DNA of 64,000 nt from Microplitis mediator (GCF_029852145.1 NC_079973.1:11800385-11864384), one strand, 5' to 3'. Positions 10,827-22,144 are shown, counted from the first letter of the stretch. Notes: generated by a model from the letters alone, not told the origin. Translations and numbers: made by a program.

Positions 10827-12602
10827 TTACTGTAAATTATTACTGTATTTATAATTACTATTAATACTGAAGTCACAACGTTTTATATACTTAGAGGATT
10901 AAAAAACTCAATAATTTTTCTTAATCATCATAATATATATTTCTAATTTCAAAACTGTTGAATATTTTATATTTCCTGACTTATACAGTAAAAAAATAAA
11001 AAAAAAAAAAACGCATTAAGATACTAATGGTCTGAGATTTAATAAATTTTTTATAATAATTTCCGGATCACCGTTCGTTCACCTGACGACGATGATGTGT
11101 ACGTATGTGTGCATATGTGTTTATACCCTTTCTCTACCTTTTCAATGAATCGACCGAACCAAGTCTTAATTAAGCATTTATCCAAGTTAATATTGTATTT
11201 TTTTAAAACTGATCAATTCGTTACGGATATATTGTAAATTGAAGATTTGGAAAACAATATTTGTTTATTTTTTTTAATTTTTTTATTTGTCATTGCATAA
11301 ATTGTCAACCATTAAACAGTATACAGCAAATAATTTTTGATACAGAAGTTATACATAAGAATCCTGATTATTATCTGCAAATTACTTAGTTCATGTCATC
11401 CCCTTTCTGAGTAAATCTCGTAACTGCAAAATTATAATTTTTCCAGAAATCAGTCAAAACATCTATTTTGTTGCAAGTGCATCAGTGGAAATATTAAAAT
11501 TCAAAAGTCTCTTGAACGTTCTGTTATAATTATTAAAATTCGAAACTTTTTTTACGCAATAGCAGTACTAAAGAATGTTTTTCACTTATAATTTTAATTA
11601 TGAAAAAAAAGTAGTTGCGAGGTTTACCCAGAAAAGGGACGATATGAAACATAGCTATTTAATTACGTGCTGTAAAAACAACAGTTATTCTTTACTTTTA
11701 CTGATAGCTCAGAAAATTATTGTTTTATAAAGAAACAGCAGTAAATCTTACAAGGTAGCTTGTAACAAGAAGCACTTCAATCGAAAAGTGTAAAAGTCAC
11801 AGCAGAACATACTATAAATTCTAACACTTATGGCGCAAAAGAAAATTGAAGTTTAGAGCAGTAAATTTTTCAGTTGAAAAGGTTATATTAATTAAATTCA
11901 AAAATTTTTAATTGACTTTTGGTTTCGGTATTTTTTATTGATCAACAAACAAGAAATAGTATTATATTGAAAACTATAAAAATCATTTCTCAACGAAAAT
12001 TTATTACAATACCAAATGATACAGCTGATGAATTTTTTTGGTTACAATTGTAACTATTATTTATGAAGTATATACATTAGGGCGTGCCGTTTTAAGATAC
12101 TTTTTTTTCAACGCACTAACAGCTTCTATACTTGCAGGGAAGTAAAATAAGATGCCTTTTCAAATTAGAGCCCTTAATATTATTATTAACAGGTGTCTCA
12201 TCACGATTTTCTATTTCCCATTTGAATAACATGAGAAAAAAAATTTGAAATTTTGAATTTTGTACCTCGGTAATGGCTCATTGTACAGATAAGTTCAGAC
12301 ATCATTCTGTAGGGAATTGAACACTCTACAAAAAAAGTATCTTATAATTTGTTGATAAATCCATCTGTTCAGAAGTTATTGGAGCTCGGATTCAAATTTA
12401 TAGTAAATTTCGAGATCTTTTTACTTTTGTGGTGAATCTATCAGTCTTATCACAAAATGTCATGATATCTTTTTTGTAGACAATTTCATCCCCTACAAAT
12501 AATCTATGATAACGTTTTTTCAAATTTGTTAATATATTTTTTATACAAATAAATTCCATAGTAGTTTATTATTTACATTTTTTTTGTATATGTAAGACAT
12601 GC
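10827..12602. other. Gene-free AT-rich stretch
   Basis: No gene or complete repeat recognised. TTAGGGCGTGCCG at about 12079 looks like a hAT-type left end, but no matching right end was found. A CA/GT-containing patch at 11085-11130 resembles decayed TTCCCGC-family material. Confidence 0.35.
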
Positions 12603-12783
12603 CCCATGTAACAATCTTGTTCAAGTCTTGAGCAAGTCTGGTCTCGAGTTCGATAGACGTTAGTGTCGTCTCTTACTTATGTATCTTGCTGCAGATAATT
12701 GTTACTAGATTTCAATAGCAAGTCTAGTGCAAGCTTTACACAAGAAATTTGTTCCAGAATTTCTCAATTCTGGAGGAAGACTA

Positions 12784-13217
12784 CACGGAAAAAATAAATA
12801 GGTGCTGCAACAGGACACATCCTGTGGGAGCAACAGGACAAAATCCTGTTTCAGCAACAGGATTTTTCCTGTGAAATCAATAGGATAAGGAACAAGTTTC
12901 ATGTATCAATTTTTTTGTTAGTATAATAAAATTTCTAAATTTAAAAGAAGACTCAAATTTTGAACAAAAATTCCAATTGTGAAAAAAAAATTAACTTCGA
13001 AAAAAAATTTTAATTCTAAAATTTTAATTTTTTTCAAATTTAAAAATTTAATTATAAGGACAAAAAAAATTAGTGCATGAAACTTGTTCTTTATCGTAAT
13101 GATTCCACAGGAAAAATCGAGTTGCTCCCACAGGATGTGTCCTGTTGCTCCCATAGGATGTGTCCTGATGCTGTAACATGAAAATCCTGTTGCAGCACCT
13201 ATTTATTTTTTTCCGTG
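12784..13217. mobile_element. CACGGA-superfamily MITE with CAACAGGA array, copy 1
   Basis: Ends CACGGAAAAAATAAATAGG and CCTATTTATTTTTTTCCGTG. Next to each end are GGTGCTGCAACAGGA and alternating CAACAGGA / TCCTGTTG words. Left flank TA, right flank CA. Confidence 0.8.
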
Positions 13218-13339
13218 CATAGTCGAAAATAGTTACACATGGCTTGCTCAGTAGATCTGTTTAAGACTCAAAATTGATCTTGAGCCTTGAGCAGATCTTG
13301 AGCAAGTCATGCGTAACTACTTGCCGTAAGTTACTGGTG

Positions 13340-13498
13340 CACGGAATAAAAAATAGGTGCTGCAACAGGATGCCGTTCTGTTGTAGCAACATGAAAATCT
13401 TGTTGCTACCACAGGATGTGTCCTGTTGCTGTAACAGGAAAATCCTGTTGCTAGAACAGGATTTTGTCCTGTTGCAGCACCTATTTTTTTTTTCCGTG
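13340..13498. mobile_element. CACGGA-superfamily MITE with CAACAGGA array, copy 2
   Basis: A 159-bp version with the same GGTGCTGCAACAGGA / TCCTGTTGCAGCACC ends and five to six palindromic CAACAGGA units. The flanking dinucleotide is TG on both sides. Confidence 0.8.
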
Positions 13499-13887
13499 TG
13501 TAATGAATGCACCAGAAACTATTCAACTGCACCATATCTAAGATATCTTCAATATTCTTGTGTACAATGCCTTGGACAAGTCATGCACAAGTCTTGATGA
13601 TGATTTCTTGCTACATGATCTTGCGCAAGACCCATACGTAGAAAAAGAGACTAGAGACCAGAGGTTTTGCTCAAGGCACTGGCAAGAGAATCTTGCTCAA
13701 GCATGTGTTACTTGGGTATACTTAGCTCTACTTAAGTAACTAAAAAACTTAAATCAAACAATATTTCTTGAAAATGTAAATTTTTTTCACTCACTTCATT
13801 ACAATTATTTTTCTGTTCTTTAAAGCGATAATAATGATGATGTATGTTTAATATTACAAGCTATATAGTATGGAATCCATAGTTGCG

Positions 13888-13982
13888 TGGCATATCATCC
13901 GTAAGATACCTGTAGAGACGAGCTTCTGATATCAACAATTCGACAAAAGCCCGGATCTACAGGGTAGATCACGAATGTGCCT
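13888..13982 (-). ncRNA. mir-993: microRNA mir-993 hairpin (miR-10 family)
   Basis: Reading the minus strand, the 5p arm starts CTACCCTGTAGATCCGGGCT (from 13967) and the 3p arm is the 23 nt from 13926 to 13904, starting GAAGCTCGTCTCTACAGG and ending TATCT. The 3p arm matches the insect miR-993-3p sequence as I remember it, over its full length. The 5p arm is the miR-10-family partner with an A in place of the U I recall in the fly. CCTGTAG pairs with CTACAGG and GGGCTT with AAGCTC across a loop of about 17 nt. MicroRNAs of the miR-10 family regulate Hox and other developmental mRNAs after transcription. In insects mir-993 lies inside the Hox complex between the pb/zen region and Dfd. The hairpin lies in a repeat-free pocket between MITEs. 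Hairpin ends are approximate; identity is very likely. Confidence 0.93.
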
Positions 13983-14603
13983 ATCTTTAACAACATTGTT
14001 TATACAATTATTTTCAGTTTCGTTTAACAAGTAGACCTCAGCGAAATTCAAATCCATTAACTCGTATAAATTAAAAATAACATATCATGGTAAGCTTGAA
14101 GTCTGCAAAATAGAATGTAAAAAGTTATGAAGATTCAAATCAACACGCCTCACACGCTTACTCTATAATTAAAATGATTTATTCAAACTTCTAAACCGGA
14201 AACATTTTTCATTAAATGAACAGGCCGTTATTATTCAGCCAATCTGTTTACAGGAATATTTTGGTTATCGTAGAAAAACTTCATTTAAAGTAAATTCAGC
14301 GATGCCTCCCAAAGCTAAATAAATGATGGAGATTTATAAGATAATTAACAAATTTATTGTTTATTTTCTCAACTATCAAAACTCGATTTTGTATTTCTCT
14401 GTGAGATTTATCGCTACATTCAATTCTTTTGTTTAAATAGACTTCATTCTTCGACAAGCAGTCTCTTTTTTATACCAGTGTCACGCAAGCTTTACTACCA
14501 GTACCGGGAAGGAAACAAGAAGAACAATAATCAGAAAAATGGCTGCAGAATTTAAGTAACGCCACTGATATAGACAGTAACAGATTTATTATGAAAAAAC
14601 CTA
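13983..14603. other. Repeat-free flank of mir-993, no gene seen
   Basis: Together with 13720-13887 this is a stretch of over 800 bp without recognisable MITE sequence around the microRNA. No open frame of note. Confidence 0.4.
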
Positions 14604-15298
14604 CACGGAAAGAAAATTATGGCAGCGGTTCCCATAATTTTGTGAAATTTTTTCCTATACCAACATAGGAATTACGACCATAAATTATGGGAGCGGTTCC
14701 TATAATTATAGGAATGTTTCCCATAATTATAGGAATAGTTCCTATAATTATGGGAATGATACCCATAACACTATAGGAATGGTTCCTATAATTATAGGAA
14801 TGGTTCCTATAATTTATAGGAATACTTTCTATAATATTATGGGAATCATTCCTATAATGCAATTGGAATGGTTCCTACACCATTATGGGAATCATTCCCA
14901 TAATATTATGGGAATAGTTCCCATATTATTATAGGAACCATTCCTATAATATTATGGGAATAGTTCCCATATTATCATGAAAAAATTAATTTAAAGAAGT
15001 GTGGTAATCACTTCTACAATACACAGAAATATTATTAAACAAAAAAACAAAAATTCAAAAATTGAAAAAAAAAATCGTATTTGGCAAAAAAACATTAAAA
15101 TTTTTAACAAGAATTTTTTGTCAGCACAAAACATTCAAGAAAATTCAAATTTTGGGAAATTTCTACATTATTGTGCAAGAAAAGAATTTTATGATATTAT
15201 GGGAACCATTCCTATAGTAGTATAGTTACTATTCCCATACCATTATGGGAACCATTCCCATAATGCATAGGAAAACTTCCCATAATTTTCTTTCCGTG
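14604..15298. mobile_element. CACGGA-superfamily MITE with TTCCCATAAT array, copy 1
   Basis: Ends CACGGAAAGAAAATTATGG / ATAATTTTCTTTCCGTG with TA on both sides. Both arms are arrays of about 20-bp near-palindromes of the type TTCCcATAATatTATgGGAA, in which C/T and G/A alternate. The core (about 14985-15190) is not repetitive and is shared with the copies at 24683 and 44937. Confidence 0.9.
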
Positions 15299-15499
15299 TA
15301 AAGAATTACAGAATTGATGATCAATAGCGATCTCATCTTCATAAGATTTATGATGACTATATTGAATGTCCTTAGGATCATTAGAATAATATGCACCTAG
15401 CGTTTTTAAGTTCAAGGTGTGAAAAAGGAGAAATGCTTGTTTAGAATTGACTTAACAAAGTATATTGGTAATTCAGTATATTCTTTTGGACAATAATTA

Positions 15500-15630
15500 G
15501 TATATTATATACCTAGGGCAGTAAAGTAAGAAATGTCTCAGATCACATGTAATTATTGACCGAGGCGAAGCTGAGGTCAACAAACATGTGATCTGAGGCT
15601 TTCTTATTTACTGCCCAAGGAGTGTATACT
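15500..15630. repeat. Long hairpin repeat CCTAGGGCAGTAAAGTAAG, copy 1
   Basis: CTAGGGCAGTAAAGTAAGAAA pairs with TTTCTTATTTACTGCCCAAGG, and CTCAGATCACATGT with ACATGTGATCTGAG. The loop is GC-rich, around CCGAGGCGAAGCTGAGG. The same hairpin with the same flanks occurs inverted at 43367, and half of it at 43963. Confidence 0.8.
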
Positions 15631-15865
15631 ATTTTTCTCTTCAACGGAGGTAAAAAGTGGCAATTTTGTTTTGCACAGCGAGAAAAAAGTTCAAAAGGTT
15701 AAAAAAAATTCAATTTAAGTCGAAAAAGTCGAGATCTTATCGAATAGGACCAGGAAAACAATTCTTATATGATTATGTATAAATACATATTTTCATGTAA
15801 GACTATAGCCGTTACCCAATTGATAAAATTTATTTTCAACACCGACTAACATTAGCAAAAACAAT

Positions 15866-16060
15866 AACAGACATGGAAAAATGGACGATATCCTATAGAA
15901 ATCGACAGGATTCCACAAGAAAAAATTTCCTATGACGATAGAAAATTCAGATGGAAACCCATAGGATTCTATAAGAATCCATAAGAACTCAGTCGAATAC
16001 ATTATAGAAATCCGTAGAAACTCATAGCAATCCATATGGATTCCTATACGGAATTCTTAA
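15866..16060. repeat. GAATCCATAGGA-array repeat, copy 1
   Basis: Scattered repeats of AATCCATA, CCTATAGAA and ATAGGATTC in both orientations. The same word family is arrayed at 22145-22990. Ends not resolved. Confidence 0.5.
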
Positions 16061-16897
16061 TCAGTGATCTACAGATTTAAGCATATTGAAATTTCAGACT
16101 TGATACTTAAAAGTTGCTTTACACAGTGAATAAAGTTTTTGTCCTGTATTCTTATCAGATATTGAGAAAAAAAAAACAAATTAGCAAATATTCTTGTGTT
16201 ATTAAATAATCACAATTCAAAAGCAACTTCTATGATCAAATTGTCAACTCACATTTGTTTATAGAATCGAAATTCAGATCCGAACCCGCGATACAATTAA
16301 ATATGAACGGAAAAAATTTTCGGACTCATCTAGACATCTAAATATTTATGTTTGATCGGAATAGAATTCTACTAAATTCAACTATGATAGTATATTGTGT
16401 GACAAGGGAAGAAACAGAATGATTTCAGACCAGATTGAAGTTGGCTGACATCACTCGTGGTTTGATATCGTGTTTCATCTTGTGTAGCACGCTCGATTTT
16501 TCATGATTACTTTTATTGGAACTTGAAACTTCAGTGTTAGCAGCCAGTCAGAAACAAGTTAATTTAAGACTAATGAAGCGATCAACTATGAGCATAAGTG
16601 TAAATTGTCATTTGTAATTCACAATCAAGCAGAAACTATAAATACTATCAATTGTTGATACTTTTTTTTATAAGACTTAATTACAAAGTCAGAACTGTCA
16701 TTTACGTAAATAATACTAATAGTCTGAAATAACTACTAAACAGATAACAAGTATCAGAGTTGAAATTACGAATTCCTTCAGCCTGAGGGCAGAAACATTA
16801 TTTGTGTCTTCCCAAGGGTCGAAACACGTATGTTTCTGCTCGCTGACTGAAGACATTCGCAATTTACGCGCTTACTAATATTTCTTAACGGTCTCAG
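16061..16897. other. Spacer with an imperfect inverted repeat
   Basis: Mostly unique AT-rich sequence. At about 16766-16875 there is an imperfect hairpin pairing ACGAATTCCTTCAGCC with TGACTGAAGACATTCG, and GCAGAAACAT with ATGTTTCTGC. No gene seen. Confidence 0.4.
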
Positions 16898-17013
16898 CAA
16901 ATATTGTCTCCACCAAAAATTAAGCAGCCAATTCCAACACCGAGAAGAAGGAGGACAAGATTACTAGATCGCGGTTCATCTGGCATCCACCCAGGTGTTG
17001 TCGGAAAATCTAG
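16898..17013 (+). CDS. Candidate internal exon, unidentified
   Basis: Acceptor TAACGGTCTCAG (AG at 16896-16897) and a strong donor TCTAG/GTGAGTG (GT at 17014-17015) bracket 116 bp with one open frame of 38 codons plus 2 nt. Its residues include PIPTPRRRRTRLLDRGS followed by GIHPGVVGKS. It is proline- and arginine-rich, GC is higher than the flanks, and no domain is recognised. The frame does not join neatly to the next candidate at 17131 using the visible acceptor, so they may not be consecutive exons. Confidence 0.45.
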
Positions 17014-17130
17014 GTGAGTGTGTAAACTCACAACTTGTGAGGACTCTGCACATTCAGGATGTCAGTCTCAATTTAGGTGTGCGTGAGAATATGTTAAAGA
17101 ATGGATGAATGAACGTGAACAAAACTAGGT

Positions 17131-17343
17131 GTCTTCTCACGAAGGCAGAGAAAAAAACCACGTCCCCTCTTGACAAAAGTGCGGTATGTCGACCAACACA
17201 TGGAATTGGTACTATGGGCGAATCCTCTCCGAGGCGGCATAAGGAAAACCAAATGCTTAGGACTCACTGGGTATGGACTCGCAGAGGTTTTTGGTTTGGT
17301 ACCCACACGCAAAAGGATCTTTGATCTGATCATCGATTCTAAG
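17131..17343 (+). CDS. Candidate exon, unidentified
   Basis: An open frame runs from about 17131 to a possible donor AAG/GTACTG (GT at 17344-17345). It has about 71 codons of protein-like composition, including KVRYVDQHMELVLWANPLRG and GYGLAEVFGLVPTRKRIFDL. The other frames on both strands are also open here but look less natural. The start is not resolved (possible acceptor AACTAG at 17123-17128). I do not recognise a family. Confidence 0.4.
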
Positions 17344-17520
17344 GTACTGCCAATAGTATGCATATGCTCAATATTTCACTATAGTAATATTATCGTAGAA
17401 GGTAGAGATGTACGAAGTGCATGTACACCCAAAAGGAGGCATACTTCGGTTTCGTTACGTTAACTTATGAATATTCATTCGCGGCATTGGACTGAAATTA
17501 GCTTGTTTTGACTGGCTGTA

Positions 17521-18059
17521 CCTAGGTCAAGAATAAAATTTGATTCAGACTTGCTTTACCTTATTTTCTTTTGGAGTTATCGATTTGCCGACGATTTTTC
17601 GATAAGATCTCGACTTTTTCGACTTACATTAAATTTTTTTCATCTTAGTTTCAATTTATTTCAACGTATTTGTATTTTTTGATCTTAGATTGAATTTATT
17701 CGTTTTTACTTCGAGTACGATAGTCATCCACCTTACTTTTGACTTGCTGAACCAAGTCGAAAAAAAGTTATTTATTCGTCTTACTTTCGCCTCAATATAT
17801 GAAAATTATATCACCTTAGTTTTGACTTTTTCAACTTATAATTTAAGTCGAATAAGTCTAAACCAAGTCAATTTCGACTTGATTTCAGCTTGTTCGTCTT
17901 AAATCGTGACTAAGTAAGCCAGTTAAGTCTAAACCAAGGCGAAAACTCAATGTACATCATATCTCCGTAAAAAAAAAGTCGAGTTTGTCTTATAAAAAAC
18001 AGGTCCGAATTTCGACTTCGTAAACCAAGTCTAAATCAAGTTATATTTTTTGACCCGGG
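17521..18059. mobile_element. CCCGGG-family MITE with AAGTCGA array, copy 2
   Basis: Ends CCTAGGTCAAGAATAAAAT and TATATTTTTTGACCCGGG, with TA on both sides. Homology between the ends continues through GATTCAGACTTGCTTTACC / GTAAACCAAGTCTAAATC. The interior is full of TCGACTT / AAGTCGA words. A reversed fragment of this interior lies at 47190-47365. Confidence 0.82.
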
Positions 18060-18389
18060 TAGAGATACTAAAACTTTCAGTTTCAATGCCGATATCATGC
18101 AAGTATTTTTTTTCCAATAGTGATTAGAAATACAATTAAAAAAATATGCAGACCTAGAGCTTGGATAAGCCTTTATCCATAAATAAAAACAAAGAATTCC
18201 ACGAAATGAATGGTATTCAAATAGTCAGTTACCATGTCCTTATCTGGAAATTTTCCAAATTTTATATCGAATGAACATGTCAATACCTTTGCCCAAGTTT
18301 AATTCATCGGATTCTTTAATTTCAAATTTGAGTGATTTTAATTTTAACCGATAATCTTTCCGTATCTATACTATAATAATCAATATGTA

Positions 18390-18863
18390 CACTGTAAAAA
18401 ATCACCGGGGTAAGTCCAATCGGTGTAGGTGTTAAAATTATTGGTGTTAAATTTACCCCCGAAAGCGGTGTGAAAATAATGCCGCTGCCGGTGTAAATAT
18501 TCTGTACCGGTGTTAAAAAAAATTCTCCGGTGTTAAAATAACACCGCTGCCGGTGTAAATATTCTAGACCGGTGTTAAAATAACGCCGCCGCTGGTGTAG
18601 ATATTCTTAAAGAACTGACATTTTTTGTGTTTTACAATCTTTAAAGTTAATACTCCAAGCGGACGCAATTTACCCCGATTTACACCGGTATTACTTCGCT
18701 TTTACACCGGTTACCCCGCTTTTACTCCGCTTTTACGACGGTTATCCTGATTTAACACCGGTATTTTTAACACCGGTGAATTACTCCTCCTACACCGGTG
18801 TAATTTTATTTTAACACCGGGCGGAGTTAAAATTCCATTTTTAACACCGCTCTTTTTACAGTG
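18390..18863. mobile_element. ACCGGTGT-family MITE, copy 2
   Basis: Ends CACTGTAAAAA / TTTTTACAGTG, TA on both sides, inverted relative to copy 1. Arms consist of CCGGTGTTAAAATAACGCCG-type words and of TTTTACACCGG / TACCCCGC words. Confidence 0.9.
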
Positions 18864-19256
18864 TATATTCTTCTATCTATTTGAAAATAAAGATCATTCT
18901 GAAAACAAGTCAAAAGCTCATCAATATTAGAAATTTTTATCATCACTAATATAACATTTGACTACTTATTTCCCAACATAAAAGCAATATGACCTTCAAC
19001 TTATTCAGTGATAAACGAATGTGACTAAGCATTAATATCAATAATATATGGTGAAAGGAAGTCAGGTTTCCGAATGGCATATACCTGACATGACTAAAAT
19101 TAAACGGATACTCAAAGCTGATACGTCATTACTCACTACTGCGCAATTTAATTCTATATAATAATATTGCAGACAATTCTTGTGCTCGATCGAAATTCTT
19201 GATCAATGAATCTTCGAAAAAATTTAGTATTCGATCTTGTTAAAATTCATTTGCAG
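18864..19256. other. Spacer, no clear gene
   Basis: A possible acceptor (AATATTGCAG, ending near 19173) and short open frames are present, but nothing is convincing. Confidence 0.3.
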
Positions 19257-19387
19257 AGCTCCAAACATTATTTCCTCTTCTTCAAGCCAATGATCAGAAT
19301 GTAGGACGAAATGCCATGTTACACCTGAAACAAGCAACTGAATTAATTTTGTTGTTTTACATTAATGTTTCTACAATATTGCATTGA
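19257..19387 (+). CDS. Exon-like segment, strand ambiguous
   Basis: Plus strand: acceptor AAAATTCATTTGCAG (AG at 19255-19256) leads into 42 open codons to TGA at 19385. They include LQTLFPLLQANDQNVGRNAM and LHLKQATELI, a pattern faintly like an armadillo/HEAT helix. Minus strand: an equally good acceptor (TTGCTTGTTTCAG, ending opposite 19325) leads into VTWHFVLHSDHWLEEEEIMF and a stop near 19224. Only one can be real. The sequence does not decide which, and neither is recognised. Confidence 0.35.
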
Positions 19388-19730
19388 AAATATTATGTTA
19401 TTGATTACCAGGGTACAGAAGTTTGTGCTTAACAAAGAGAATAAAAGAAAAGAATTCCTCCAAATTTCTCTGTATCAAAATTACGATCGCGAGCAAATTC
19501 ACGTGAATTAAATTAAAAGATATGTTCAAACATCGAATGCCATAAAACAATGTTGAAATTAAGGATATGAAAAAAATATATCGATAAGACAACCAGCAAG
19601 ACCACCAGCAAGACAAGCAGCCAGATAATTTTTTTTTTTTTTATTCTTATTGTTGAACACAAACTTTTGTACCCTTGATTACTATGTTACTATTTTAGAA
19701 TACAAAAATAATAAAAAAATTAAATTTTAA

Positions 19731-20026
19731 CACGGAAAAAAGAGCAGTTGAAAAATTACAGTTTCGTATAGTAGTAAAGCGCTCCGAGTCTGAAACTGTA
19801 AAAATTACATTTTTTATCAGTTAATTTTACAGAAATAACAAATATTACAGTTTCAAACTCGAGATTGTCGATTTAAACTGTCAAATTTGCTGCTTAAAAT
19901 TGTATTAATTTTATTACTATAACAAATTTCTAAAATTACGGTTTAAGCTTCAATGTTTAAAGATTTTTGCTCCAAAAGTCTTTTTTACTGTAGAAACTGT
20001 AATTTTCCAACTGCTTTTTTTCCGTG
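19731..20026. mobile_element. CACGGA-superfamily MITE with AATTACAGTTTC words
   Basis: Ends CACGGAAAAAAGAGCAGTTG and AACTGCTTTTTTTCCGTG. Interior words are AAATTACAGTTT and AAACTGTAATTTT. The flanking dinucleotide is AA on both sides. Confidence 0.75.
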
Positions 20027-20509
20027 AACTAAAAGCAAAATTGAATCTAATTTGTTAAGCGTCAACATTCATGTTATAAAAAAGTATCTTCGATGTTAAT
20101 GATCTCATTTGAATAAATGTTATGAAGCAGAATGAGTAAATATTAAGTCTAATTTCAAATTGTCTCAAAACTGGTGTACAAACGAAAAAAACTTCGTAAA
20201 AATTAAGCAACAATGTAAGTATTTTAGGTAATGATTTTTATGAAAAACTTGTTGATAAATTAAACGTCAACGTATTCTGAATCAAACGTCAACGTATTCG
20301 TAAAAAGTTTATACATATAATAGGTTCTGACAACGAAATCAATTTTAATAAACTGAGTACAAAACGATTAACTTAAACTGGACAGAGAAATGTTCAACGA
20401 AAGCACACTACTGTTAAAACACAGACAACTTATAGTTATTTTAATGTTAAAAATACACTGCGAGGTTGTTTTTAATTATATACCGTTAAATATAAGTAAA
20501 TTTGTTAAA
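20027..20509. other. Spacer, no gene seen
   Basis: AT-rich sequence; includes a local duplication of AAACGTCAACGTATTC at about 20260-20300. Nothing else recognised. Confidence 0.3.
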
Positions 20510-20811
20510 TTCAAGGTGACGAGCCTTGAACGGTGTCTCGGCACGTCACAGGAACATGGGCCAACGCCCTTCGATGCGCGATATCTCTACTATTCTTTTC
20601 GCCATGAAAGGAAAGGTGTCTCGTCGAGCGAGTTGTCGTACCGCGGGGCGTCTCCTCGTCGAAGTTCCCCGGGCAAAAGCAGGAGGTTCCCAAATTCTGT
20701 GATGATTGGATCACGCGCACCCACCAACTCCGTAAGGCGATCCCAATACAGGTCCGTGCATCATACCAAAAACTCTCGGTTTGTTGCTTTCCCGTTCATG
20801 CTCAATTGACG
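20510..20811. other. GC-rich, CpG-rich island with open frames on both strands
   Basis: About 300 bp of markedly higher GC and many CG dinucleotides between AT-rich flanks. On the plus strand a 139-codon frame spans 20390-20809. On the minus strand a TATATTTTGCAG acceptor abuts it at about 20812, followed by protein-like pieces in different frames: PSIEHERESNKPRVFGMM, then DLYWDRLTELVGARDPII with PGELRRGDAPRYDNSLDETP, then EKNSRDIAHRRAL. This could be a minus-strand exon broken by frameshifts, or a conserved regulatory island. It is unresolved, and no family is recognised. Confidence 0.4.
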
Positions 20812-21931
20812 GCTGCAAAATATAAATATAAATAAATAATGGCTATAAAAAATAGAGATACTTGAACGATAATAAATGCAAAGCTGAACATGCAGCAATC
20901 AGATTTTACTTCAAGATTTGTTTACTGTTTTTTTTTGCATTTAAAAAAAGAAATGAATCTGTATGCAAATATAACATTATTAGTTCGGATTTTTTCAATC
21001 AGAGTTGCAACTAATAGTCAGTTAATTACATTTTTTTTATGAACTTAATAAAATTATCTGTAAATAAATTTTGGTTTAAAAATGTTGGAACGAATATTTT
21101 TTTAGCCATAAAGAATAAAATAACAAGACCTAATAGATAAAATTATGATTAGGGCGCTACATATACCATCCACACTGCTGTACTCAATACTGTTCGGGAG
21201 CACTCGGAAGCACTCGGGTAACTCCGACAATCTCTGCAAACCCTTTTGAAAATTGCTTTCACGACCCTCTGAATAATCTCATCACCTTTACGCTTTCGTA
21301 CCTGATATGTCTACTGTATTGTAGCCAACTCTCAAATAAGTTCTGAGGTACCAGCTTAAGTATTCATAGGGTTTTTGAGGTTTAGTTCTACTAAAATTAG
21401 CCTAGAATCTGATGTACTCTTAGTTACTCTCGTTTATTTTCTCCCAGACTTACTTACACACTATTCCATGGTATTGATCGAAAGTAGAGGCTAAAGAACT
21501 AAAGAAATGCGAAAAAGTGGGGAGGATATCAATGGTCTCGCTAGAATTTAGGGTCTTTTAAGACGAAAAAAGATTATGAAAAAGGCACTTAATCTTAATC
21601 TCATTTTATAATTGAAAACACATACTTTTTTAGTCCAAGTGCATCGTCAAAAAATTATAACTTAAAAAATTTCTCTATAATACTTAAATTTTCTTAATCG
21701 TATTTCCGAAAAACATTTTTTAATATTTTTCATGAAAAACAAAAAAAAAGATTTTAATATAATATAATTTTTTCATTCTCTTTTAATAACGTATCGATTT
21801 GCGCAAGATACGATCTATTCACAAGTAGATTTTTATATCATATAGATTATTTTCTTTCCTAAACATGTCCTGATTTGTTAATGAACAAAGTTCCGCCCAA
21901 ATCCAAAATAATACAAATGTTTGAAAAATTA
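20812..21931. other. Gene-free stretch
   Basis: No repeat or gene recognised with confidence. A somewhat GC-richer patch at 21150-21480 has a short minus-strand open frame, but no splice evidence. Confidence 0.35.
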
Positions 21932-22019
21932 CTCTCTTAGAATGAATCAATGGAAAGTGCTGCAAATCAGTGAATATTCACTGATTTGCAGCGCTTTTTA
22001 CTGATCCATTTTAAGAGAG
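21932..22019. mobile_element. CTCTCTT-family mini-MITE, copy 1
   Basis: Ends CTCTCTTAGAATGAATCA and TGATCCATTTTAAGAGAG, TA on both sides. It is an 88-bp perfect hairpin with CTGCAAATCAGTGAATATTC at its centre. Confidence 0.8.
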
Positions 22020-22144
22020 TATATAGTCGTGTATTTTGTGAAAGGAATAAGATCATTTGAAAATTCTGAGAAATCAAAGTTTTGTAAAATCTGATATCCT
22101 AGAAGTATTCGCGGAATTTTTTAAGAAAATTCGATAAAAATGGA

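Larger units (their letters stand above)
12603..13716. mobile_element. CTTGAGCAAG-array element hosting two insertions
   Basis: Approximate inverted ends CCCATGTAACAATCTTG and CAAGCATGTGTTACTTGGG. The left and right parts share repeated CTTGAGCAAGTC / GACTTGTGCATGACT words, and the middle is displaced by two AACAGGA-type insertions. End definition is imperfect. Confidence 0.55.

Noticed and set aside
13261..13597. Cysteine-rich small proteins (CCNR.., SCCSN.. frames)
   Set aside because: The cysteines come from translating the CAACAGGA array. The frame exists on both strands and ends at the MITE boundaries.
14604..15298. CRISPR-like array of about 20-bp repeats
   Set aside because: The units are abutting palindromes with no unique spacers, inside an element with inverted ends and TA duplication, in a eukaryotic genome.
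16898..17343. A Hox homeodomain exon (arginine-rich PRRRRTRLL)
   Set aside because: The arginine run is superficially like a homeodomain N-terminal arm, but none of the helix-3 residues (WFQNRR) follow in any frame.
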